Source: a bacterium BMS3Bbin08
GTDB lineage: Bacteria; Nitrospirota; Thermodesulfovibrionia; UBA6902; BMS3Bbin08
Length of the DNA stretch: 64,000 bases
Direction of reading: 5' to 3'
NCBI GenBank assembly: GCA_002897775.1
Contig: BDTR01000029.1
Location: forward strand, 67,001 to 131,000
In this document: piece by piece, positions 33,321-42,925 of the stretch
Position numbering within the stretch: position 1 is the stretch's first letter
Layout: each line of letters starts with the position of its first letter
Notes under the pieces: model-generated
Databases searched by the model: none
Told to the model about the DNA's origin: nothing
Seen by the model: the letters and a program-made list of their open reading frames with translations, nothing else
Made by a program: the position numbers and the translations under genes

Positions 33321-36300
33321 TTGCTAAAAAGATTGATTCCTAACAAATTGATGAGGCGGTTGATCGTAGTCTTTTCAGTAATATGTTTCATTGCGCTTCT
33401 GTTTTTTCTTTTAAGGGGCCCTCATCTGTCAAATGCCATCAAAAGAGCCATCCTTCCTGTGCTTGAAGACGCAACCGGGGAAAGCATAATTATAGACAGC
33501 GCTGTTATCAACCTTTTTCCGTTTTACCTGCAGACCAAGGGTTTCAAGGTCTTTGACGAGGATGGGAACAAACTGCTTCATATAACAAAGATGAGGGCTT
33601 ATATTGACCTCCTTGGGCTTTTTTCAGGGGAATTGAGAATAAGGCGGCTGACCGTAAAGGAGCCTGAACTTACGGCGGACAGAAAGGTTCTGGATGAGAT
33701 CATCAGACGGGTCGGCAAACACACGGGGAACGGTGACGGTCCGCGTTTCAGCGTAAGCCTTAAGAACCTCAGGCTGTATGATGGAAAGTTCACGCTTACC
33801 GACATGGAGAAACAGATGAAGGCTACGGGAAACGGTATTAATATCGATATGCTTGCCAGGAACGCCTACAACGTTACGGTATCACTTAAGCAGGGGACCC
33901 TAAAGCTGCCGGACCTGCCTGAAATGAGCGCCGGGTTAGACGGCAGGATAAAAATAAGCGATGACAGGATCAAGGTTTCCGAGGCAAAGATATATGTTTC
34001 TGATTCCACTTTCAGGGTAAGGGGCGAGGTATATCCTGCCTCTAAAGGTGAGCCGGGACACGGCGGTTTTACGGGTAAGGCAAAAATACTTGTAAAGACA
34101 ATAGGCAAAATTTTCGGACTGCAGGAGAGTAAGGACGGGGAGTTGACGGTTTCGGGTTCAGTTGACCTTGTCCCTTCAAAAGATGACCGGACCGGCAGGC
34201 AAGGACCGAAGGTCGAGCTTGATCTGGAGACAGAAGGCTGGTTCTATCTTGAAACTTTAATGGAGCTGCTGAAGGTCGATGAGAACATAAAGGGACGTAT
34301 ATCTCTTAAAGGGCGGATCAGGGGGTTTTACCCTGACGTAACAGGAGAGGGCACGATAGAAGTGGAGGACGCGGTTATTGATACGCTTCCCATGGATGAT
34401 ATAAAAGGGAAAATAAGCTACCAGGAAGAGAAGTTCAAACTGGATGATTTTGTCGCTCATACATATGACGGCGAGCTCAAAGGCAGAGCGGTTATTTTCA
34501 CTGACGGAGGATATTCAATTGATGCCTCAGTGAAAAATGTGAACAGTCCCGGGCTTTTTGAGTTCATCAAGTGGGATCCTCCTTTTACACCGGGTAAGAT
34601 CAGCGGGAACTTCAGTTTGAACAGGAAGCCTGGCATGGAAATCGAGCTTACCGCCGGGGCCGAGTATGTAAATACATCCATAAACGCCGGAAACCTGATT
34701 GAGGAGCGGTTAAAAAATATTCAGACCGATATAGACATGGAAGAGGGCGTACTTACCCTTAGCAACGCGGTTCTGACGACATCTTTATCCAGTCTGTTCA
34801 TTGACGGCAGCATAGATCTGTTAAAGAAAAAACTTGATCTGGACGTTACAATGCGGAGTGATGACGCCGTAGACTTCACGGCCCCTGATTTTAAGGGGCT
34901 CAGGGCGCCTGTAAGTTTCGCGGGCCGGGCGGAAGGCTCCACGTTGTCCCCCGTGATCTCGGGAAGCATCAAAATAGGGCCGGGCACGGTAAACGGAGAG
35001 AAATTTAACGAGGCCACAGCTGAAATAACTTACAGCCCCGAAGCTCTTCATACCAGCCGCTTGAGTATCAGTCAGGATAAAGCTCTCTACGAGGTTTCAG
35101 GATCAATAGACTTCAGAAAATCAGAAGGCCTTTTTTCTTTCAAAGACCCGTATTACAGGGCCAGGGCAACCATAATGGACGGTGACGCCGCGTCACTGAT
35201 AGCCGCCTCCCTTGACAAGCTCCCTATATCGGGTCTTATCAATGGCAGCCTGTTTTTTGAAGGGGACTCTGAGGAATTCGGGGGGAGTGGCAGTATAACG
35301 GTTGAAGACAGTGTGGTATATGGACAGCCGATTGACCGGGCCGTTATAAAAGCTGAATTCTCTCCTGAGAACATAAACTTTTCATCAGTTGAGATCCAGA
35401 AAAACAGATCGAGCCTGAGAGCAGGCGGGTCGGTTTATTTCGATAACAGGTTTAATGTGTCTGTTAAATCGGACGGGGTCGACCTGAAAGACCTGGCATT
35501 TGCGGGAGGAAAATATCCTGTTGATGCGCGATTCAGTGTCGATGCAGAGGGTTCCGGGACATTTAAAAACCCGCGGGCCCGGTTCTCCTTAAGTGTTCTG
35601 GAGAGCTACTTCAGGGACGTCCTGATCGGCAAAGCGGATATAAAAGGTGAATTGAAAGATAAGAGCCTTTCAGTGCAGGGCAGCTTTCTGGACGGTATAG
35701 CCACTGCTGAAGCAAGCCTGGTGTTTTCCGAAACTTTACCCTGGGAAGTTAACATGGAATTTAACAGCGGGAGGTACGATTTTCTGCTGGCAGGTCTTTT
35801 GAAGGATGTTCCAAGGGATATTTCAGCTTCCCTGGAAGGTATGGTCAGGCTGAAGGGACAAAAAGGTAAATTTTCAATGAGCTCAAGGTTCAGCTCCCTG
35901 CTCTTCAATCTCTATGGTTACAACTTTATCAATAATGAAGACGTTGTTCTTGAACTTTCAGACGATGTGTTCAGGATAGGGTCCTTGTCCATTCACGGGG
36001 GCAGCGGGAACATATCCGCGACAGGGAGCGTAAAAATAGGCCAGGACTACGATCTAAAGGTGGACGGCAAGATAAACCTTGCGCCGCTAAAGGCTGTAAC
36101 AGAGACCTTTGATTTACTGAGAGGCCGCGGCAGTTTTTCTGTCTCGGTAACCGGCCCATGGGAATCACCGGAATTCAGAGGAGAAATAAATATAAGGGAC
36201 GGCGCCGCGGTATTATCAGGGTTACCGTACAGGATAGAATCCGTTAATGGTGATATCTTTCTTGACGGGAACAGGATTACGCTTGATTCTCTTAACGCCG

Positions 36301-37322
36301 AGTTCGCTGGCGGCAAGGTCAGGGTTTCCGGAGCCGGTTACCTGGACAAACTGACTATTAAGAACTTATCCCTTTCCTCTGTGCTGGACGGGATAAAGAT
36401 CAGGCCCGAGGATGACGTGGACATTGTTTTTGACGGAAAGCTTTTTTTCGAGACCTCTGCAAAAAAGCAAACACTTCTGGGCGACATAAATATTATAAAG
36501 GCCCGGTATAAGAAAAGGATCGCGTGGAAGAGCTGGCTCCTCAAGCTCAGGCAGGTTGAGGAAGCGCCCTCGGATCAGGCTTCTTTTTTGGGGAAAACAG
36601 CGCTTAACATTTACATAAAAGGGGAGGATAACATATTTATTGATAACAACATCGCGAAAACGCCCGTAAAGATAGACCTTAATGTCCAGGGTAACATCGC
36701 CCGGTACGGGCTTGTCGGCAGAATTGAGACAAATGAAGGAACTATTTTTTTCAGGGGTAATGAGTTTGAGATCATTGACGCCAGCGTGGATTTTATAGAG
36801 CCGAACAGGGTCGTTCCTGTCTTTCATATACAGGCGGAGACGTTTACCAGGGGATATCGTGTAAGGCTCAACCTTGACGGGCCCTCGGACAAGTTTACCC
36901 TGTCCCTCTTTTCAGACCCGCCGCTGAGTGATATCGCCATACTTACTTTACTGACTTCCGGCCAGATAGATAAAGGATCGGAGGGGCTTGAGAGTGGTAT
37001 AGGCGCTGGTGAAGCAACGGCTTTTCTGACAGGGAGGCTTCAGGATGTTATAGAGGAAAGGTTCAAGTATATTACAGGTTTTGAACGCTTTGAAATCGAT
37101 CCGCGCACCACATCGACCGGAGCGGTCAGTTCCAAGGTTACGGTTGGAAAGCGACTGCTTGGTGAAAGACTGCTCGTTACTTATTCTTCGTCGATAGGTT
37201 CAACAGAGCTTGATGTTATTAAGCTGCAGTATAAGTTGACTGATAACCTTTCGCTTATAGGTTCAAGGGATGAAATAGGAGATGTCGGAGGAGATATCAA
37301 GTTCAGGTTTGAATTTAAATGA
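33321..37322 (+). CDS. tamB: TamB-like translocation and assembly module protein (AsmA/DUF490)
   Basis: 1333 residues. One N-terminal membrane anchor (LIVVFSVICFIALLFFLL) is followed by an AsmA-like domain, then a very long beta-rich periplasmic stretch of repeated amphipathic strands. The C-terminal DUF490 signature is clear in LRQVEE-like loops, IARYGLVGRIETNEGTIFFR, RGYRVRLNLDGPSDKFTLSL, FSDPPLSDIAILTLL and TGFERFEIDP. TamB bridges inner and outer membranes in lipid transport and OM protein insertion. The start is TTG, with CCGGGG upstream. It lies directly before a BamA/TamA-type gene, a common pairing. Confidence 0.9.
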   Translation: MLKRLIPNKLMRRLIVVFSVICFIALLFFLLRGPHLSNAIKRAILPVLEDATGESIIIDSAVINLFPFYLQTKGFKVFDEDGNKLLHITKMRAYIDLLGLFSGELRIRRLTVKEPELTADRKVLDEIIRRVGKHTGNGDGPRFSVSLKNLRLYDGKFTLTDMEKQMKATGNGINIDMLARNAYNVTVSLKQGTLKLPDLPEMSAGLDGRIKISDDRIKVSEAKIYVSDSTFRVRGEVYPASKGEPGHGGFTGKAKILVKTIGKIFGLQESKDGELTVSGSVDLVPSKDDRTGRQGPKVELDLETEGWFYLETLMELLKVDENIKGRISLKGRIRGFYPDVTGEGTIEVEDAVIDTLPMDDIKGKISYQEEKFKLDDFVAHTYDGELKGRAVIFTDGGYSIDASVKNVNSPGLFEFIKWDPPFTPGKISGNFSLNRKPGMEIELTAGAEYVNTSINAGNLIEERLKNIQTDIDMEEGVLTLSNAVLTTSLSSLFIDGSIDLLKKKLDLDVTMRSDDAVDFTAPDFKGLRAPVSFAGRAEGSTLSPVISGSIKIGPGTVNGEKFNEATAEITYSPEALHTSRLSISQDKALYEVSGSIDFRKSEGLFSFKDPYYRARATIMDGDAASLIAASLDKLPISGLINGSLFFEGDSEEFGGSGSITVEDSVVYGQPIDRAVIKAEFSPENINFSSVEIQKNRSSLRAGGSVYFDNRFNVSVKSDGVDLKDLAFAGGKYPVDARFSVDAEGSGTFKNPRARFSLSVLESYFRDVLIGKADIKGELKDKSLSVQGSFLDGIATAEASLVFSETLPWEVNMEFNSGRYDFLLAGLLKDVPRDISASLEGMVRLKGQKGKFSMSSRFSSLLFNLYGYNFINNEDVVLELSDDVFRIGSLSIHGGSGNISATGSVKIGQDYDLKVDGKINLAPLKAVTETFDLLRGRGSFSVSVTGPWESPEFRGEINIRDGAAVLSGLPYRIESVNGDIFLDGNRITLDSLNAEFAGGKVRVSGAGYLDKLTIKNLSLSSVLDGIKIRPEDDVDIVFDGKLFFETSAKKQTLLGDINIIKARYKKRIAWKSWLLKLRQVEEAPSDQASFLGKTALNIYIKGEDNIFIDNNIAKTPVKIDLNVQGNIARYGLVGRIETNEGTIFFRGNEFEIIDASVDFIEPNRVVPVFHIQAETFTRGYRVRLNLDGPSDKFTLSLFSDPPLSDIAILTLLTSGQIDKGSEGLESGIGAGEATAFLTGRLQDVIEERFKYITGFERFEIDPRTTSTGAVSSKVTVGKRLLGERLLVTYSSSIGSTELDVIKLQYKLTDNLSLIGSRDEIGDVGGDIKFRFEFK

Positions 37323-37404
37323 ATAGTGAGTGGAAGTGAGCGAATATGATAATAAATAATTCCTTACATTGTGCCTGCCCGCCGGGCGACCACTAAATAA
37401 AACC

Positions 37405-40158
37405 ATGAGAACCGGTAATCAGATAGCGGGAACAGAGGAGAAGGTCATCAAAAAAATAGCGCTCGTTTGTATTCTGATCTTTGTTTCGCACTTCTTTTTT
37501 CTGTTTGATGCTTTTGCAACAGAAACAGAAGGCATGATCAGGAAGATCGAGGTCGAAGGGCTTACGCGCATCAGGAAAGAAGAGTTAATAGACATGATAT
37601 GTTTTCGTGAAGGGAGCGTAATTAACAGGGACCTTATACGGGAGGGCATAAGGAGGGCTTTTAAAAAGGGCATATTCCTTGATATAGAGGCTGTAACAGA
37701 GCCGTATGAAGACGGCGTAAAGCTGAAATATATTATCACAGAGATCCCCATAGTAAAGCGGATAGAGATACATGGGAACGATAAGATCCCGGACAGGAAG
37801 ATCAGGAAGGCGTTCATGTTCAGAAAAGGAGGGGACTTCAGGGAGGACCTGATCGATAAAGCAAAGGCAGACCTCCGGTATTTTTACTACAAAAAGGGAT
37901 TCCCTGATGCCAGAGTGGATATCAGTTTTGACAGACGGACCGACAAAGGCGAGGTGACACTCAATCTTCAGATCGAAGAGGGACGGCCTTTGATCGTTAA
38001 AAGTATAAATGTTCTGCCCGAGGCCAGGGCTCACATGAAGATGACGGAAGGCGAGATCCTTGATATCGACAGGGTGGAGAAAGATATTACAAGACTGAAG
38101 AAATATTATAAAAAGAAGGAACACCTCAAGCCTGTTATCGGCCCGTATGAATTTAAGGATGGTGAACTGATAATCCCTGTTATACCCGGCCCGAAGCTTG
38201 AGGTGGTTTTTAAGGGAAGAAAGAAGCTTAGCGAGAAAAGGCTTTTAAAAGTGGTTCCCTTTGAGGATGAAGAGGAAGTTACAGACGCCCTGCTATTGGA
38301 TACAGTTAGCATGATCAAACGGCTGTATCAGAAGGAGGGTTATTATCATGTACAGTTGTCAGCCGGCATTGAGCGGGAAGACGACCTTATAAGGGTTACT
38401 TTCCTGATCTTTGAGGGAGAAAGGGTAATTCTGAGAGATATAAAGTTTGAGGGAGTGAGTTTATCGACCGAGGCCATTAAAGCCATTATTCCGCTTCGCG
38501 AGAACAAACCCTATGATAAAAATCTTCTGGGTCCAGGCAGGGAGTCTATAACCGGGTTCTACGGGGCGCTTGGGTATTTGCATGCGGACGTAACTGATGT
38601 CAGGGAAGATTTTCTGAAGAATGGTCAGGAGCTGAACCTTATATTTGTGATCGATCAGGGGCCTGAGATAAAAATAAGGCAAATTGATATAAAAGGGAAC
38701 AGGGCGGTAAGCGGTTCTGAAATAGAGGATATATTACAGATAAATGAGGGAGATCCGTACAATGAGATCGATATCGGAGACGCGAGATTCAGAATATTAG
38801 CCATTTACAACAGATTGGGATATATTAACGCGGAAGTTGAGGTGGAGAGGAAGATCGAAGGTAACAGGGCCGCTGTTATTTTTATCATAAAAGAAGGCGG
38901 CCCATTTATGTTTGGAAAAGTAATTATTCGCGGCAATGAAAAAACAAAAAGAAAAATAATCTGGAGAGAGCTGACCATTAAGGAAGGGGCCCCTTACAAT
39001 TACGAGGCTATATTCAACACAAGGCAAAATCTGTACAAGCTAGGCATTTTCAGTGAGATCTCGATAAAACCCATCGAGACATCGAACCTTGTTGAGCACG
39101 CCGTGGATCATAAGGATGTCAATAAACAGGATGTGCTCATCGATATAAAAGAAGGCAATCCCGGTGCTGTTGAGTTCGGACTGGGGTACGCGGATTATGA
39201 GCGTATAAGAGGATTCCTGGATATAAGTTACAGTAACATCGGCGGCTATGATCGCAGGATAGGATTAAGAACGGAATTAAGTTCCATAAATGAAAGATAT
39301 ATACTGAACTTTACCGAACCATGGCTTTTTAATAAACCGTCGCTGCTTTTTAATGCTTCATTAACAAAAGAAGACATAAGGTCGATCAATATCGATACAA
39401 AAGAAGTCAAGTATAAGGTCGACAGGCTTTCATTTGTTGCCGGTGTTGACAAGCAATTTACCCCGCGTCTGAAAGGGACCCTGAACTATGAATATTCAAT
39501 AGTAGATACCGTAGATGTCAAACCGGGGGTAATCCTGAGCAGGGAAGATACCGGCACTCTGGGTATAAGCAGTGTTTCTCCTTCCCTGTTCTATGACACG
39601 CGTGATAACCCTTTTGACCCGACGTCCGGTGTTTTTAGCGGGATCATGCTGAAGTTCGCGTCCAGTATCTTTGGCTCGGAGTCCGAATTTATCAAGTCGG
39701 TTCTCAGGGGGGCCTGGTATAAACAGATAAGAAAAGGCCTTGTGTTCGCGTTTGCCCTGAGGGGGGGGGTAGCCCACGGCATGGGGGATACGTCCGAGCT
39801 TCCGCTAATTGAGAGGTTCTTTCTTGGCGGCAGAACGACTGTAAGGGGGTTTGACCACGACATGGTCGGGCCAAAAGGCACTGACGGCAACCCTACCGGT
39901 GGAAATGTCTTTATCCTTGAAAACGCCGAATTTAGGATATCACTCGGCAAAGGTTTTGGCACGGTCATATTTTTTGACAGTGGTAATGTCTGGAAAAAAA
40001 TAAGAGACGTTGACTTTGATGTGAGATATACCGCTGGTACCGGCCTGCGATATAATACCCCGGTCGGTCCTTTGCGAGTGGATTATGGACACAAACTGGA
40101 TAGAAAAGAAGGGGAGAGCGCGGGAGAGTTCCATTTCACTTTTGGACACGCGTTTTAA
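37405..40158 (+). CDS. Omp85-family protein (BamA/TamA type) with about seven POTRA domains
   Basis: 917 residues from the ATG at 37405; an upstream TTG would add 12 residues from a dispersed repeat. After a signal peptide, seven POTRA starts are recognisable: IRKIEVEGL, VKRIEIHGN, VKSINVLPE, LEVVFKGRK, ILRDIKFEG, IRQIDIKGN and FGKVIIRGN. The barrel starts around residue 600 (VEFGLGYADYERIRGFLDIS) and carries the loop-6 motif FFLGGRTTVRGF and the final strand EFHFTFGHAF. BamA has five POTRAs and TamA three, so this is an extended version. Adjacent tamB suggests it is the TamA/BamA partner. Confidence 0.88.
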   Translation: MRTGNQIAGTEEKVIKKIALVCILIFVSHFFFLFDAFATETEGMIRKIEVEGLTRIRKEELIDMICFREGSVINRDLIREGIRRAFKKGIFLDIEAVTEPYEDGVKLKYIITEIPIVKRIEIHGNDKIPDRKIRKAFMFRKGGDFREDLIDKAKADLRYFYYKKGFPDARVDISFDRRTDKGEVTLNLQIEEGRPLIVKSINVLPEARAHMKMTEGEILDIDRVEKDITRLKKYYKKKEHLKPVIGPYEFKDGELIIPVIPGPKLEVVFKGRKKLSEKRLLKVVPFEDEEEVTDALLLDTVSMIKRLYQKEGYYHVQLSAGIEREDDLIRVTFLIFEGERVILRDIKFEGVSLSTEAIKAIIPLRENKPYDKNLLGPGRESITGFYGALGYLHADVTDVREDFLKNGQELNLIFVIDQGPEIKIRQIDIKGNRAVSGSEIEDILQINEGDPYNEIDIGDARFRILAIYNRLGYINAEVEVERKIEGNRAAVIFIIKEGGPFMFGKVIIRGNEKTKRKIIWRELTIKEGAPYNYEAIFNTRQNLYKLGIFSEISIKPIETSNLVEHAVDHKDVNKQDVLIDIKEGNPGAVEFGLGYADYERIRGFLDISYSNIGGYDRRIGLRTELSSINERYILNFTEPWLFNKPSLLFNASLTKEDIRSINIDTKEVKYKVDRLSFVAGVDKQFTPRLKGTLNYEYSIVDTVDVKPGVILSREDTGTLGISSVSPSLFYDTRDNPFDPTSGVFSGIMLKFASSIFGSESEFIKSVLRGAWYKQIRKGLVFAFALRGGVAHGMGDTSELPLIERFFLGGRTTVRGFDHDMVGPKGTDGNPTGGNVFILENAEFRISLGKGFGTVIFFDSGNVWKKIRDVDFDVRYTAGTGLRYNTPVGPLRVDYGHKLDRKEGESAGEFHFTFGHAF

Positions 40159-40202
40159 AAACAGCAAATGGAAACTGAGAACTGAGAAATGGTAAATGGG
40201 AA

Positions 40203-40751
40203 ATGAAAAATAGAAAATGTTCGATTTCTAATAAGTTAACACTTGTTTGTGTTTTACTTCTTACTTCTTATTTCTTATTTCCTGTTTCTTCATATGCTGA
40301 AGTTATTGACAGGGTGGTAGCGGTCGTAGACGATGAAGTTGTCATGCTTAGTGAGTTTAACGAAACATTGCGGGAGGCCGGAATGACCGGGATGGAGGTT
40401 ACTCAGGATGAAGTGCTTGACGGCCTTATAAACAGGATACTGCTTTTAAGAGAGGCCAGGAAAGCCAGGAGAACGCACGTTTTTTCCGCCCGGACAAAGA
40501 GGTTTGACAATATGCTCATTAATGAATACATAGAAAAGAGGGTCAAGGCTTTTATACGCGTACCATATAATGAGATAGAGCTTTTTTATGAGGACAATGT
40601 GGAGTTTTTCCAGGGAGAGAACTTTTTCGATGTAAGGGATGAGATTGAGGCATATCTTGTAGAAACAGAGGTAAATAAAAGATTGATCGATCATATAAAC
40701 GAATTAAGGGAAAAGGCTTATATCAGGAAACAGCTGATTAGAGGGGATTAG
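40203..40751 (+). CDS. SurA N-terminal-domain-like periplasmic chaperone without PPIase domain
   Basis: 182 residues. A signal peptide ends in SSYA. EVIDRVVAVVDDEVVMLSEF is the conserved start of SurA-type chaperones (here quoted at its limit), and LINRILLLREARK fits the next helix. Parvulin PPIase domains are missing; the remaining length is the swapped C-terminal helix (DEIEAYLVETEVNKRLIDHI). It follows the Omp85 gene, in line with a role in feeding outer-membrane proteins to the assembly machine. Confidence 0.82.
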   Translation: MKNRKCSISNKLTLVCVLLLTSYFLFPVSSYAEVIDRVVAVVDDEVVMLSEFNETLREAGMTGMEVTQDEVLDGLINRILLLREARKARRTHVFSARTKRFDNMLINEYIEKRVKAFIRVPYNEIELFYEDNVEFFQGENFFDVRDEIEAYLVETEVNKRLIDHINELREKAYIRKQLIRGD

Positions 40752-40762
40752 CAAAGAATGTT

Positions 40763-40969
40763 TCAGCTATGATCTCTTTTTTGTCTTTTCTGCTCGTACA
40801 TCAGCTTGTCCGCCTCATCCAGTATTTCGTCAAGAGAATAGGGTGACCGCGGATCACATTTTTTTATGCCAAAACTGATGGATAGTTTATATGGTCTTTT
40901 TTCTGTTTTGTTGAAAATGTCGACGTTTTTTTGCAAGCGCTTGGTACGGGCGCTTTTACCCCGATATTT
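40763..40969 (-). pseudogene. C-terminal relic of a GGDEF diguanylate cyclase
   Basis: The minus strand reads RLQKNVDIFNKTEKRPYKLS, ISFGIKK and ends LDEILDEADKLMYEQKRQK, the last strands and helix of a GGDEF domain (consensus LSxSxGI ... LLxxADxxMYxxK). The catalytic GGDEF loop is absent and a stop lies upstream at 40970-40972. Relic only. No other gene is seen in 40752-41113. Confidence 0.7.
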
Positions 40970-41113
40970 TTATAAGTACCATTAAATGCCGGAACTGTCA
41001 ATGGCAGCACCAGGGATCATACATAAAAACATATTAAAATTATGGAGTTAGTTAGTCTTATTAAGATTTTAGTTGAGAATCTTCGTCGGAAGGGCTTTAC
41101 ACAGTGTTTCACT

Positions 41114-41569
41114 CTATCGAATGGTTTTTATCACTGCCACTTCATCGCATTCCGGGAACTTCGGGCACTTAAGGCAGTCACCCCATATCTTTTGCGGAAG
41201 AGAATTTTTGTCGATATCTTTAAAGCCGAAGTTTTTGAAAAAGGACGGGTCATAAGTTAGGGCGAAAACCTTTTTAATACCGAGCGCTTTTGCTTCTTTG
41301 AGGCACTTCGCGATCAGTTTCCTGCCGATGCCTTTTTGTTGGTGAGCTTTTAAGACCGCGATCGACCTTATCTCAGCGAGGTCCTCCCACAGTACGTGAA
41401 GGGCGGAGACCCCGAGGATCGTCATGCCGTCCTTGCATACAAAAAAATCGCGAATGTTCTCATACACGTCGTTTAAAGAGCGTGGCAGCATCTCGTCTTT
41501 TTTTGCCAGCTTATTGATCAGGGAGTGTATTGTTTTCGCGTCGGTGACCGTCGCTTTTTTAACCCGCAA
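41114..41569 (-). CDS. GNAT-family N-acetyltransferase (short ArgA-like)
   Basis: 151 residues. VKKATVTDAKTIHSLINKLA starts the GNAT fold, EIRSIAVLKAHQQKGIGRKL is the acetyl-CoA loop (RxxGxG form QQKGIG), and the tail WGDCLKCPKFPECDEVAV is characteristic of short acetyltransferases annotated as N-acetylglutamate synthases in deltaproteobacteria. Role in arginine biosynthesis is plausible. It overlaps the upstream oxidoreductase gene by 11 bp. Confidence 0.78.
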   Translation of the reverse strand: MRVKKATVTDAKTIHSLINKLAKKDEMLPRSLNDVYENIRDFFVCKDGMTILGVSALHVLWEDLAEIRSIAVLKAHQQKGIGRKLIAKCLKEAKALGIKKVFALTYDPSFFKNFGFKDIDKNSLPQKIWGDCLKCPKFPECDEVAVIKTIR

Positions 41570-42107
41570 TTTCTTTAAATCCTTTTTTGAACGCGCTTTC
41601 GTTCAGGGGTATTATGTTTTTTCTGTGCCCGGGTGTTATCTGTTTCAGTACCCTGATGACCGTTTTGGGGCTGATAATACCGGTCCTGCCGATAAGGGCG
41701 CCCAGCATAACCAGGTTGGCCACCTGAGCATTGCCGAGCTTCTTGGCTATATCAGTCGCATCGATCCCGATCACTTTAATGTCCGGGCGTGCAGCCGGTT
41801 TTTTGACCAGAGAGGTGTTCATAACAAGAAGCCCGTCTGGTTTTAATTTTGTTTCAAACCTGTACATGGAAGCCTGATTCATTATCAGGAGCGAATCAGG
41901 GCTGCTGACAACAGGAGAGCCTATCATCTCATCCGATATTATTACAGTGCAGTTCGCGGTGCCTCCTCTTATCTCCGCGCCGTAGGAAGGGAACCATGTC
42001 ACGTGCCTGTTTTCTATCATGGCAGACTGCGCCAGAAGTTTCCCGGCAAACAGAATTCCCTGTCCGCCAAATCCCGCGATTATAAGCTGAGATGGACTGT
42101 TCTTCAT
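41559..42107 (-). CDS. 2-oxoacid:ferredoxin oxidoreductase, gamma subunit
   Basis: 182 residues from the ATG at 42107, chosen because QLIIAGFGGQGILFAGKLLA then begins near the start as in the family. WFPSYGAEIRGGTANCTV, and QVANLVMLGALIGRTG are standard for the gamma (CoA-binding) subunit of KorABC/PorABC complexes. It lies 4 bp after the beta-subunit stop. These enzymes oxidise or, in reverse, carboxylate 2-oxoacids with ferredoxin. Confidence 0.87.
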   Translation of the reverse strand: MKNSPSQLIIAGFGGQGILFAGKLLAQSAMIENRHVTWFPSYGAEIRGGTANCTVIISDEMIGSPVVSSPDSLLIMNQASMYRFETKLKPDGLLVMNTSLVKKPAARPDIKVIGIDATDIAKKLGNAQVANLVMLGALIGRTGIISPKTVIRVLKQITPGHRKNIIPLNESAFKKGFKEIAG

Positions 42108-42111
42108 GCTG

Positions 42112-42870
42112 TTATTTCCCGGCCGGGCGGCCTTTGAACGTATCTTTAATGACTCCAAGCGGAAAAACCGGGATCATGTTCTCACGCATCCACGACAATG
42201 ATTTTTCAGGTCTCATCCACCAGTCAGTCGGACAGGGTGAGAGTACTTCAACAAGACTGAACCCTCTGCCGTCCAACTGATATTGAAAGGCCTTTTTTAT
42301 TTCTTTTTTTGTTGTAATTACGTTTTTTGGGGAGTCCAGTGCTGTCCTGCAGATAAAACCCGCTCCGTCAAGCGTGGAGAGGGTTTCAGATATCTTAATT
42401 GGATAGCCGGCTGTTTTTTCTTTTCTGCCCCTGGATGTTGTGGTCGTCTTCTGGCCGATAAGGGTTGTGGGAGCCATCTGTCCGCCAGTCATTCCATATG
42501 TGGCGTTATTGACGAAGATCACGCTGAAATTCTCTCCTCTTGCCGCGGCGTGTATTATTTCAGCCGTGCCTATGGCGGCAAGGTCGCCGTCTCCCTGGTA
42601 AGTAAAGACCAGCCTGTCAGGAAGGAGCCGCTTGATGGCCGTTGCTACGGCAGGCGGTCTTCCATGCGGGGTCTCGATCACGTCGAAATTAAAATAATCG
42701 TAAGCAAATACAGCGCAGCCGACAGGAGCAAAACCAATGGTTTTCTCACGAATATCAAGCTCGTCAATAATTTCCGCGACTATTCTATGCAGGAGACCGT
42801 GTCCGCATCCCGCGCAGAACCGGAAGGGCACAGGCTTCAGGCTGTCCGGTCTGTTAGTTATTTTTTTCAT
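42112..42870 (-). CDS. 2-oxoacid:ferredoxin oxidoreductase, beta subunit (TPP-binding)
   Basis: 252 residues from the ATG at 42870. FRFCAGCGHGLLHR, the TPP motif YQGDGDLAAIGTAE through VIFVNNATYGMTGGQMAPTT (read in parts) and SPCPTDWW are typical of KorB. TPP and Mg sites are intact. The alpha subunit that normally precedes it is not here: upstream is a Ppx/GppA gene. An in-frame extension to 42936 gives a Lys-rich tail and seems unlikely. Confidence 0.86.
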   Translation of the reverse strand: MKKITNRPDSLKPVPFRFCAGCGHGLLHRIVAEIIDELDIREKTIGFAPVGCAVFAYDYFNFDVIETPHGRPPAVATAIKRLLPDRLVFTYQGDGDLAAIGTAEIIHAAARGENFSVIFVNNATYGMTGGQMAPTTLIGQKTTTTSRGRKEKTAGYPIKISETLSTLDGAGFICRTALDSPKNVITTKKEIKKAFQYQLDGRGFSLVEVLSPCPTDWWMRPEKSLSWMRENMIPVFPLGVIKDTFKGRPAGK

Positions 42871-42925
42871 TGTTTGTTTTTGTATTTTTCCTTTACTTGT
42901 TTTTGGTCTGGATGTTTTCATGTTC

